The notes beneath the pieces are model-generated. The model was not told where the DNA came from. It saw only the letters and a list, made by a program, of their open reading frames with translations, and did no database searches. From an uncultured Christensenella sp. (GTDB lineage Bacteria; Bacillota; Clostridia; Christensenellales; UBA3700), in contig CAJTNA010000020.1 of the NCBI GenBank assembly GCA_910577845.1, forward strand, positions 1 through 23,688: a stretch of 23,688 nt of DNA, in the 5' to 3' direction. The number at the start of each line of letters is the position of its first letter. The first letter of the stretch is position 1. Of this stretch, positions 17,680 to 23,688 are shown piece after piece. A program made the position numbers and the translations under genes.

Positions 17680-18174
17680 ATGGAATTAAAAAAATACAAG
17701 AATGAAAATGCTGAAATTATAACAGGTTGGATAAAAGACGAGAAAAGTTTATATCAATGGTCAGCTGATAGAATTAATAAATTTCCTATTACTGCCCAAG
17801 ATTTAAATGATTTTTATCAAACAATGATTGATAGTAATAGATTTTTTCCATTGACTTGTTTTGAACAAGATATAGTTGTAGGACATTTAATAATTAGATA
17901 TCCTGAAAAATGCAATAATGTGGTGCGTTTTGGTTTTGTTATCCTTGCACCTTATATGCGTGGTAGTGGTAATGGTAAAAAAATGTTACAACTTGCAATA
18001 GATTATGCAAAAAATACATTGAAAGCTACTAAAATAAATTTAGGTGTATTTGCAAATAATGATAGTGCCAAGTATTGTTATGAGTCAATAGGTTTTAAAC
18101 CTATTGGAAAAATTGAGAAATATCAAATGCCAATAGGTGAGTGGGATTGTATTGAAATGGAATTGGAATTATAG
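17680..18174 (+). CDS. GNAT family N-acetyltransferase
   Basis: 164 aa from ATG 17680; AGGTG at 17669-17673 has good spacing to it, while the GTG at 17671 lies inside that site. GNAT enzymes move an acetyl group from acetyl-CoA to an amine. Motif A is seen as RFGFVILAPYMRGSGNGKK, with RGSGNG as the CoA pyrophosphate loop, followed by NDSAKYCYESIGF, the usual motif B. The C-terminal WDCIEMELEL fits RimJ/RimL-like or PhnO-like members. Substrate unknown. Likely co-transcribed with the MBL-fold gene. Confidence 0.88.
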   Translation: MELKKYKNENAEIITGWIKDEKSLYQWSADRINKFPITAQDLNDFYQTMIDSNRFFPLTCFEQDIVVGHLIIRYPEKCNNVVRFGFVILAPYMRGSGNGKKMLQLAIDYAKNTLKATKINLGVFANNDSAKYCYESIGFKPIGKIEKYQMPIGEWDCIEMELEL

Positions 18175-18241
18175 CAATTGGTTGTAATATTAACTCTAAT
18201 TTTTAAAAAGAAAAATAATTGATTAAACAGCTAATTTTTAC

Positions 18242-18270
18242 TTGACATATCTTTAAAAAATATTTATAAT
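18242..18270 (+). promoter_or_regulatory. Consensus sigma-A promoter far upstream of the tRNA genes
   Basis: Exact TTGACA at 18242-18247, 17-base spacer, exact TATAAT at 18265-18270. No gene of normal size follows before the tRNA promoter 107 bases on. Downstream are an AAAGGTG site and a TTG-started 9-codon frame (18314-18343), plus the palindrome TTATACTTGTATAA. Confidence 0.75.
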
Positions 18271-18376
18271 AAGCAAGTAAGACAAAAAGAGTAGTGATAA
18301 AGGTGATTTATACTTGTATAATTTTGTTAAAGTTTTAAATTAATTTGCATTTTTTTAAAATTTATTATCAATTTAA

Positions 18377-18405
18377 TTGACAATATCTTTTTTATATGGT
18401 ATTAT
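18377..18405 (+). promoter_or_regulatory. Promoter of the tRNA cluster
   Basis: Exact TTGACA at 18377-18382, 17-base spacer, TATTAT at 18400-18405 with TGG directly upstream. The transcript would start near 18412, just before tRNA-Gly. Confidence 0.8.
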
Positions 18406-18424
18406 CTAATGGCGTTGAGATTAT

Positions 18425-18498
18425 GCGGGTGTAGTTCAATGGTAGAATCCCAGCCTTCCAAGCTGGTCGTGTGGGTTCGATTCCCATCACCCGCTCCA
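18425..18498 (+). tRNA. tRNA-Gly(TCC)
   Basis: Acceptor GCGGGTG pairs with CACCCGC; anticodon stem CCAGC/GCTGG encloses TCC; discriminator T and encoded CCA. First of ten tRNAs. Confidence 0.95.
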
Positions 18499-18503
18499 AT
18501 TAT

Positions 18504-18580
18504 GGGTCAGTAGCTCAGTTGGATAGAGCAACGGCCTTCTAAGCCGTAGGTCAGGGGTTCGAATCCCTTCTGGCTCACCA
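18504..18580 (+). tRNA. tRNA-Arg(TCT)
   Basis: Acceptor GGGTCAG pairs with CTGGCTC; anticodon stem ACGGC/GCCGT encloses TCT; CCA encoded. Confidence 0.95.
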
Positions 18581-18585
18581 AATGT

Positions 18586-18663
18586 GGTGGGTATAGCGCA
18601 GTTGGCTAGCGCGCCAGGTTGTGGCCCTGGAGGTCAAGGGTTCAATTCCCTTTACTCACCCCA
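18586..18663 (+). tRNA. tRNA-His(GTG)
   Basis: Acceptor GTGGGTA pairs with TACTCAC; stem CCAGG/CCTGG encloses GTG; the gene encodes the G at -1 (18586) opposite discriminator C, the histidine identity pair; CCA encoded. Confidence 0.95.
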
Positions 18664-18786
18664 TTAAATTATTAATAATGTTTTTAATTTATGATTGCAA
18701 TTTTCATATATTTTAAAGTTTAATAAGTTAAAAACATAATTATAACAAATCAATAGATATTTATTCATTAAAGTGCGATACAATAT

Positions 18787-18861
18787 AGGGGTGTCGCCAA
18801 GCGGTAAGGCACCAGATTTTGATTCTGGCATTCGTAGGTTCAAATCCTGCCACCCCTGCCA
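18787..18861 (+). tRNA. tRNA-Gln(TTG)
   Basis: Acceptor AGGGGTG pairs with CACCCCT; stem CCAGA/TCTGG encloses TTG; CCA encoded. A 123-base AT-rich spacer separates it from tRNA-His, with no promoter seen there. Confidence 0.95.
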
Positions 18862-18875
18862 ATAAAAATCTTTAA

Positions 18876-18950
18876 TGGGGTATCGCCAAGCGGTAAGGCA
18901 ACGGACTCTGACTCCGACATTCGGGGGTTCGAATCCCTCTACCCCAGCCA
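18876..18950 (+). tRNA. tRNA-Gln(CTG)
   Basis: Acceptor TGGGGTA pairs with TACCCCA; the anticodon CTG lies in a stem ACGGA/TCCGA whose first pair is A-A, while the other four pair; CCA encoded. The D-arm is identical to the neighbouring Gln(TTG) gene, suggesting duplication. Confidence 0.9.
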
Positions 18951-18986
18951 AATAAAAAGTTATTTGTAAAAAAATCAAAGAAATAT

Positions 18987-19062
18987 GATCCATTAGCTCA
19001 GCCGGTAGAGCACTTGACTTTTAATCAAGGTGTCTGGAGTTCGAATCTCCAATGGGTCACCA
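18987..19062 (+). tRNA. tRNA-Lys(TTT)
   Basis: Acceptor GATCCAT pairs with ATGGGTC; stem CTTGA/TCAAG encloses TTT; CCA encoded. Confidence 0.95.
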
Positions 19063-19069
19063 AAAATTT

Positions 19070-19153
19070 GCGGATGTGGCGGAATTGGCAGACGCGCTAG
19101 ACTTAGGATCTAGTATCTACGATGTGGGAGTTCAAGTCTCTTCATCCGCACCA
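19070..19153 (+). tRNA. tRNA-Leu(TAG), copy 1
   Basis: 84 bases with a class II variable arm; stem CTAGA/TCTAG encloses TAG; acceptor GCGGATG pairs with CATCCGC; CCA encoded. Identical over its full length to the copy at 19254. Confidence 0.95.
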
Positions 19154-19169
19154 AATTGAATAGTTAATT

Positions 19170-19244
<75 letters not shown>

Positions 19245-19253
19245 TATTTTTAT

Positions 19254-19337
19254 GCGGATGTGGCGGAATTGGCAGACGCGCTAGACTTAGGATCTAGTAT
19301 CTACGATGTGGGAGTTCAAGTCTCTTCATCCGCACCA
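19254..19337 (+). tRNA. tRNA-Leu(TAG), copy 2
   Basis: Same 84 bases as 19070-19153, including CCA; start points are 184 bases apart. Confidence 0.95.
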
Positions 19338-19342
19338 CAAAT

Positions 19343-19418
19343 GCACCTTTAGCTCAGTTGGTAGAGCAAATGACTCTTAATCATTGGGCCCAGGGTTCGA
19401 GTCCCTGAAGGTGCACCA
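19343..19418 (+). tRNA. tRNA-Lys(CTT)
   Basis: Acceptor GCACCTT pairs with AAGGTGC; stem AATGA/TCATT encloses CTT; CCA encoded. Last tRNA, directly before the terminator. Confidence 0.95.
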
Positions 19419-19425
19419 ACACGGA

Positions 19426-19469
19426 ATAAAACGAACCACTATTTAAAAGACGGGTTCGTTTTATTTTTG
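19426..19469 (+). terminator. Terminator of the tRNA cluster
   Basis: ATAAAACGAACC at 19426-19437 pairs over 12 bp with GGTTCGTTTTAT at 19453-19464, 15-base loop, then a T run. Eight bases after the last tRNA. Confidence 0.9.
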
Positions 19470-19499
19470 CTTTTTATGCTAATTTTTAAAATTAAAATG

Positions 19500-19528
19500 T
19501 TGATAAGCTTAATTAATGGTTGTTTAAT
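19500..19528 (+). promoter_or_regulatory. Candidate promoter for the nucleotidyltransferase gene
   Basis: TTGATA at 19500-19505, 17-base spacer, TTTAAT at 19523-19528. It directly follows the tRNA terminator and precedes the ATG at 19543 by only 14 bases, so the leader would be extremely short or the true start lies nearby. Confidence 0.4.
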
Positions 19529-19542
19529 ATATTGGAGTAATT

Positions 19543-20196
19543 ATGGTTGATATAAAAAATTGGATTGTGGAATTTGTAAACAAAGTGGAATATACATTTG
19601 ATAAGCGTGTTTGGTTTATTGGTTTACAAGGCAGTTATGGTAGAGGTGAGGCAACTGACATAAGTGATATTGATGTTGTTGTTATTCTTGATGAGGTTTG
19701 TATAAATGACTTGAAAATGTATCGTGATATGCTTGATATTTTGCCGTATAGAGAGTTAGTTTGCGGTTTTATTTCTGGTAAGAATGAATTATTAAATTGG
19801 GAGCCAAGTGATTTGTTTCAATTTTATTATGATACAACACCTATAAAAGGTACTCTTGATTGCTTAATTAATAAAATCGATAGACAAGCTGTAAAAGATG
19901 CTATACATATAGATGCTTGTAATATTTATCATACTTGCGTACATAATTTTATACACGAAAAAAGTGATGATATTTTGCGTTCGCTATATAAATCTACTGT
20001 CTTTGTTTTGCAAGCTTTATATTTTTATGAGAAAGGTAAATATATTAAATCAATTAAAGAATTGCAAAAATCTATTAATCCTCAATCTGAAATACTCAAT
20101 ATTGCAATCGCACTAAAAAATGGTAGTTCTGTACAATTTGAGGAAATGTCAACATTATTATTCAACTGGGTAGTAAATCTTATAAATAAAATATAA
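19543..20196 (+). CDS. Nucleotidyltransferase domain protein
   Basis: 217 aa, GGAG before the ATG. The Pol-beta-type nucleotidyltransferase core is clear: GLQGSYGRGEATDISDID with G30-S31 and the metal-binding pair D42 and D44. The remaining 120 residues are alpha-helical without further motifs (HTCVHNF, YKSTVFVLQALYFYEKGKY), similar in layout to aminoglycoside nucleotidyltransferases and to other small-molecule or tRNA-independent members. A third catalytic Asp or Glu cannot be fixed by eye. The target (antibiotic, other small molecule or protein) is unknown. It may be read together with the glycosidase-like gene 69 bases downstream. Confidence 0.8.
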   Translation: MVDIKNWIVEFVNKVEYTFDKRVWFIGLQGSYGRGEATDISDIDVVVILDEVCINDLKMYRDMLDILPYRELVCGFISGKNELLNWEPSDLFQFYYDTTPIKGTLDCLINKIDRQAVKDAIHIDACNIYHTCVHNFIHEKSDDILRSLYKSTVFVLQALYFYEKGKYIKSIKELQKSINPQSEILNIAIALKNGSSVQFEEMSTLLFNWVVNLINKI

Positions 20197-20265
20197 GTAA
20201 TAATAAATTAAAAAAAAATAAAATTTTATTGTTGAAATATACAAATTAATAAAAGGGGTAATTAT

Positions 20266-22128
20266 ATGTCTGCTAATTTTAAAAACAATATTAAAATTAA
20301 TGGCAACAATATAAATCTTATGTGTCAAAATAATGAGAATTTTGAGCAGTTTGAGGCTGTTTATGTTGATAGCTTTGAACAATATCAACAAAAAGATTAT
20401 TGCAAAATTTTAAAAGAATACAGCAAAAAAGAAATTAAGCTTTGGGCGTGGAAAAATGACAAGGCAAATGCTGAATTTGCTATATTATGTGGGGATAATG
20501 ATATTGAAGGTGTTTCCGTTATTGCATCTGAATTAAAATCTGAGTTTGGTGCAATTGCCTCACAAAATGTAAAACTATCTTTTATTAAAGAAGTAAAAGC
20601 TTATACTGGACACGCAGGATGGTACGCTAATAATCCGTCTAATATTATGCCTAAAGGGGAAAGAGAGTATTTTCCAGAAGTAATTTATTCAAATTCTCCA
20701 ATATCAATTAAGAAAAATAGCTTTGCATTAGTTTGGCTTGAAATAAACACTCCAAAAGACATTATGGCTGGCATATATAGAGGTAAAATAACTATTACTG
20801 CTAAAAACACTGACAAGGTAATAGAACTTAGTTATGAGTTGGAAGTAATAAACGCAACAATGCTTGATAGTCAAAATTATTTATTTGATGTAGAATATTG
20901 GAGTCATCCATATAATGTAGCATATTATTATGATGTTGAGCCTTTTTCAGATGAGCATATTAGCATTTTAAAGCAACATATGAATTTATATAAAAACTTA
21001 GGTGGACATTCAATTATCGCAAGTATAGTTGAGGAAGCTTGGGGTGGTCAAACATATGGTGGTAATAATAAAATACATTATCCATCAATGATAAAATGGA
21101 TTAAAAGCCGTGACGGAAAGTGGGTGTTTGATTATACTGATTTTGATAAATGGGTACAACTGAATAAAGAAATAGGCATTGCTGACACTATCATCTGTTA
21201 TAGTATGATGCCGTGGAATAATATTATAAGATATTATGACGAGTCAAAGAAAAAAGTAATTAAAGTTAAGGTAAATACTGCTAGAAATAACAAATATAAT
21301 GAAGTTTGGAATCCTTTTCTTACTGATTTTATTAAACATATTGATGAAAAAGGGTGGTTTGAAAGTACTTATATAGGCTTTGATGAACGTCATAATATGA
21401 GCACAGCACTTGACCTTATTGCTAGTATAAAAAATAAAGACGGAAAAAGTTTAAAAATTTCCGCTTCATTTAATAATTTTAAGCATAATGCTAATATTTT
21501 TAATAGATTGGACTATGCTTCAGTTGGTTTGCAACAAATTAGAAATAATTTGGAGGACTTTAAAGTTCAAGTTGGATTGAGAAGAAATAACAACCAAAAA
21601 ACTACTATGTATACAGCAACGGAACACGTTCCTAATAGCTTTACAAAATCTATCCCGGTAGAAAGTTATTGGTCAATTATGTTTGCTGGTTCTTTGAATA
21701 CGACTGGTTTTTTAAGATGGGCATTTGATGCTTGGGTAAAAAATCCGCTTGAGGAGTCTACTCATTGGTCATTCCCAGCGGGGGATTGCTTTTTGGTTTA
21801 TCCTGCCTTAAAAGAGGATAACAATAGAGAAAGTAAACTGACATTGCGTCTTGCAAAACTTGATGAGGGAGTAAGAGATGTCAATAAACTTTATTTAATG
21901 CGAAATGCGGGAATGGAAATTGCTAAAAAAGTAAATGAATTGTTTGCTGAAATTAAAGGAACTAAAGAGGATAGTTATGAGTTTTACACTATGTCAAAAA
22001 CTATTTTTTGGGGACGTAAAGCTAAATGGCTTACAGAAAAAGGTAAGAAAGCAATGCTTGCAGATATGAACAAAATTAAAGCGAAAATTTATGAAATATC
22101 TAAAGAATATAGTGAATTAAACACATAA
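20266..22128 (+). CDS. DUF4091 / GH123-like glycoside hydrolase, apparently cytosolic
   Basis: 620 aa, AAGGGG at 20253-20258. The order is an N-terminal beta domain (about 1-200, including IKKNSFALVWLEINTPKDI and AGIYRGKITI) followed by a catalytic barrel with YIGFDERHNMS, where D373-E374 matches the Asp-Glu pair used by GH123 N-acetyl-galactosaminidases in substrate-assisted catalysis. GFLRWAFDAWVKNP and the SFPAGDCFLVYPA stretch are characteristic of DUF4091 proteins. No signal peptide or membrane segment is seen, so it would act on imported glycans, oligosaccharides or intracellular glycoconjugates. Activity on GalNAc is inferred from the family only. A strong terminator follows, separating it from the glycosyltransferase operon. 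Confidence 0.8.
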   Translation: MSANFKNNIKINGNNINLMCQNNENFEQFEAVYVDSFEQYQQKDYCKILKEYSKKEIKLWAWKNDKANAEFAILCGDNDIEGVSVIASELKSEFGAIASQNVKLSFIKEVKAYTGHAGWYANNPSNIMPKGEREYFPEVIYSNSPISIKKNSFALVWLEINTPKDIMAGIYRGKITITAKNTDKVIELSYELEVINATMLDSQNYLFDVEYWSHPYNVAYYYDVEPFSDEHISILKQHMNLYKNLGGHSIIASIVEEAWGGQTYGGNNKIHYPSMIKWIKSRDGKWVFDYTDFDKWVQLNKEIGIADTIICYSMMPWNNIIRYYDESKKKVIKVKVNTARNNKYNEVWNPFLTDFIKHIDEKGWFESTYIGFDERHNMSTALDLIASIKNKDGKSLKISASFNNFKHNANIFNRLDYASVGLQQIRNNLEDFKVQVGLRRNNNQKTTMYTATEHVPNSFTKSIPVESYWSIMFAGSLNTTGFLRWAFDAWVKNPLEESTHWSFPAGDCFLVYPALKEDNNRESKLTLRLAKLDEGVRDVNKLYLMRNAGMEIAKKVNELFAEIKGTKEDSYEFYTMSKTIFWGRKAKWLTEKGKKAMLADMNKIKAKIYEISKEYSELNT

Positions 22129-22172
22129 AAGTTAAATATTTTATTGTATTACAATTAATTGTATTCAAAATT

Positions 22173-22205
22173 AAAAGTCTATTGGGAAAGCTCAATAGAC
22201 TTTTT
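22173..22205 (+). terminator. Terminator after the GH123-like gene
   Basis: AAAAGTCTATTG at 22173-22184 pairs over 12 bp with CAATAGACTTTT at 22193-22204, 8-base loop, continuing T run. Confidence 0.9.
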
Positions 22206-22221
22206 ATATATATAATTATAA

Positions 22222-22250
22222 TAATATGATTGTTTAAGTAGTCATACACT
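22222..22250 (+). promoter_or_regulatory. Sigma-E-like (mother-cell) promoter
   Basis: CATACACT at 22243-22250 fits the Bacillus sigma-E -10 consensus CATACAnT completely. TAATATG at 22222-22228, 14 bases upstream, agrees with six of seven positions of the -35 KMATATT. Sigma-K shares the CATA core but needs an AC-type -35 that is not obvious here. Expected start near 22256. Confidence 0.5.
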
Positions 22251-22303
22251 AAAAGTTTTAAAATATCATATGTTGTATTAGACACATAGGAGATATGGGA
22301 TAT

Positions 22304-23407
22304 ATGACATTAGGGTTGTGTATGATTGTTAAGAATGAAAGCGAGGTTCTTGAAAGAGCTTTAAAAAGCGTCATTCCATTTGTTGATGAGATTGTGATTG
22401 TTGATACTGGTTCAACGGATAACACTATTGAAATAGCAAAAAAATTTACAGACAAAGTTTATTATTTTGATTGGATAGATGATTTTTCGGTAGCACGTAA
22501 TTTTGCGTTGTCAAAAGTTGAATCAGACTATTGGATGTGGTTGGATGCAGATGATATAGTGCCTAAGAATACGGCTGAAGGTATTGTTGAATTTATGCAA
22601 AATTCTAATGGAAATGTTGATGTAATAATGTTGCCGTATGTAGTTGAAATGACAGAAGATGGTAAGACGATTTTTTCTTACTATCGAGAGAGAATAATTA
22701 AAAATAATTCTAAATACTTTTGGCAAGGTCGAGTGCACGAAGTCGTACAACCATTTGGTAATATAATAAAATTGCCATTTGAAATTGTTCACGAAAAGCC
22801 TAAAGATAGAAGCAATAATATGCGTAATTTAAAGATTTATCGTAAATCAATTGCTGATGGTAATATTTTGTCTGAACGTGAGCAATATTATTATGCAAGA
22901 GAACTATATTATAACGATTTTATAAGTGAAGCTATACAAGAATTTACTATATTTCTTGCTATGCCACAAGGATTTTATGTAAATAAGATTGATGCTTGCA
23001 TAATGCTTGCTAAATGTTATTTAAAAATAAATGATATTCAATCAGCACTTGATATTGTTTTTCATAGTTTTATTTATGGTTTGCCAACAGGTGAAGCGTG
23101 TTGTCAGTTAGGCAGTATTTATTATAATTGTAAAGATTATAATAAAGCGATATATTGGTATAAATTCGCAACACTTTTAAAGCCAGATATGGATTCTGGA
23201 GCTTTTGTTGATTTTTCAGCTTATAATTTTACACCATTCTTATGGTTAACTGTTTGTTATGATAAACTAGGAAATAAAGATAAAGCATACGAATATCATT
23301 GCCTTTCAAAAGAAATATTCCCAAATCACCCTAGTGTTATATTTAATCAAGCTTATTTTGAAAGCTTAGGTTATAATAGCCAATATCTAACAAAAGGAGA
23401 TAGTTAA
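22304..23407 (+). CDS. Family 2 glycosyltransferase with C-terminal TPR-like repeats
   Basis: 367 aa from ATG 22304; AGGAG at 22288-22292 is only two bases from the ATG at 22295 but 11 from 22304, and MTLGLCMIVKNE is the usual start of this subfamily. The GT2 domain (about 1-200) shows CMIVKNE, VDTGSTDNT, and the metal-binding WLDADD (D81, D83, D84). RVHEVV and EKP..R follow. About 205-360 are helical pairs of TPR type (YYYARELYYNDF, CYLKINDIQSALDI, GSIYYNCKDYNKAIYW, CYDKLGNKDKAYEY). The collagen-like gene starts directly at its stop. In C. difficile a glycosyltransferase of this type (SgtA) pairs with BclA collagen-like spore proteins, so glycosylation of that product is the likely role. Confidence 0.9.
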   Translation: MTLGLCMIVKNESEVLERALKSVIPFVDEIVIVDTGSTDNTIEIAKKFTDKVYYFDWIDDFSVARNFALSKVESDYWMWLDADDIVPKNTAEGIVEFMQNSNGNVDVIMLPYVVEMTEDGKTIFSYYRERIIKNNSKYFWQGRVHEVVQPFGNIIKLPFEIVHEKPKDRSNNMRNLKIYRKSIADGNILSEREQYYYARELYYNDFISEAIQEFTIFLAMPQGFYVNKIDACIMLAKCYLKINDIQSALDIVFHSFIYGLPTGEACCQLGSIYYNCKDYNKAIYWYKFATLLKPDMDSGAFVDFSAYNFTPFLWLTVCYDKLGNKDKAYEYHCLSKEIFPNHPSVIFNQAYFESLGYNSQYLTKGDS

Positions 23408-23688
23408 ATGTTATATGATATAAATGATAGTCAGTATGGTTGTTGTAACAATAGTTGTAATTGCCAATCACAATTTGGTTGTTGCCGAGTTGTTACAGCT
23501 TCTGGCCCTAGAGGTCCACAAGGAACGCCTGGTATCACTGGAGCAACTGGTCCAATTGGTCCAACTGGTATGACTGGTCCAACTGGTCCAACTGGTCCTG
23601 CAGGTGGCCCAACTGGAGCTACTGGCCCAACTGGTCCAACTGGAGCAACGGGAGCAACTGGTTTAGATGGTGTAATTGGACCTACTGG
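23408..23688 (+). CDS. Collagen-like Gly-X-Y protein with Cys-rich head (5' part)
   Basis: ATG 23408 directly abuts the glycosyltransferase stop, with AAGGAG ending 8 bases upstream; the gene runs off the window after 93 codons. Residues 1-32 hold six cysteines (C12, C13, C17, C19, C25, C26) and no hydrophobic export signal. From G33 onward the chain is Gly-X-Y with many GPT and GAT triplets, as in BclA and other exosporium or filament proteins; Thr at the Y position is the usual O-glycan site. One extra Gly (codon 66 or 67, GPAGGPTG) breaks the triplet register. The absence of a signal peptide fits mother-cell production and assembly on the spore. The C-terminal globular domain cannot be seen. 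Confidence 0.9.
   Translation, partial: MLYDINDSQYGCCNNSCNCQSQFGCCRVVTASGPRGPQGTPGITGATGPIGPTGMTGPTGPTGPAGGPTGATGPTGPTGATGATGLDGVIGPT
23504..23688 (+). repeat. Tandem Gly-X-Thr coding repeat
   Basis: Nine-base units of the type CCAACTGGT recur, coding Gly-Pro-Thr/Gly-Ala-Thr triplets. Such repeats vary in number between strains. Confidence 0.85.

Noticed and set aside
18664..18993. Minus-strand ORF of 109 codons over the tRNA genes (FEPPNVGV, RYPI)
   Set aside because: It is antisense to two tRNA-Gln genes; this kind of GFEPP peptide is a familiar false product of tRNA complements.
20217..20230. Perfect palindrome AATAAAATTTTATT before the GH123-like gene
   Set aside because: Only A and T in an AT-rich gap; expected by chance and lacking a terminator-like stem with G-C pairs.

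Overview
The window reads as a chromosomal segment of an AT-rich, low-GC Gram-positive bacterium, most likely an uncultured gut-type member of the Clostridia. Grounds: Shine-Dalgarno sites of the AGGAGG/GAGGT type, sigma-A promoters close to TTGACA-17-TATAAT, predominantly TAA stops, dockerin-like and InlB-type surface repeats, a DrrAB-type ABC exporter, an ECF-type S component, and a spore-surface-like collagen gene next to a glycosyltransferase. No species can be named from the sequence alone. Every intact gene, including the tRNAs, lies on the + strand; the only minus-strand coding remnant is a broken XRE regulator.

Layout. 1-3111: a large secreted surface protein with a parallel beta-helix, Ig-like domains and two dockerin-like modules. 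3197-3230: terminator. 3568-9342: a compact housekeeping run from a sigma-A promoter: polA, coaE (overlapping stop and start), a NifU/IscU-like Fe-S scaffold, an aldo/keto reductase with a ferredoxin domain, an ECF-type S component and a DUF1893 protein. 9343-15766: an accessory stretch with a broken alpha/beta hydrolase, an EEP-family lipoprotein, a YjbR-like protein, a broken XRE regulator divergent from an ABC exporter pair, and a papain-like surface protease. A short sequence with core GAAAATCGRTACTA recurs in the gaps of this stretch, on both strands. 15767-18174: a membrane-anchored ComEC-type metallo-beta-lactamase-fold protein and a GNAT acetyltransferase. 18242-19469: two near-consensus promoters, ten tRNA genes (Gly, Arg, His, Gln, Gln, Lys, Leu, Gly, Leu, Lys; all encode CCA) and a strong terminator. 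19543-22128: a nucleotidyltransferase and a DUF4091/GH123-like glycosidase without a signal peptide. 22222-23688: a sigma-E-like promoter, a GT2-TPR glycosyltransferase and the start of a Cys-rich collagen-like protein cut by the window edge.

How the parts may work together. The most distinctive unit is the last one: a mother-cell-type promoter, a glycosyltransferase and a Thr-rich Gly-X-Y protein, the arrangement expected for making a glycosylated BclA-like spore or surface filament. The papain-like protease, the ComEC-type protein and the dockerin-like protein form a cell-surface theme. The two pseudogenes each look one base away from an intact reading frame at a T run, so they are either recent decay or homopolymer sequencing errors.
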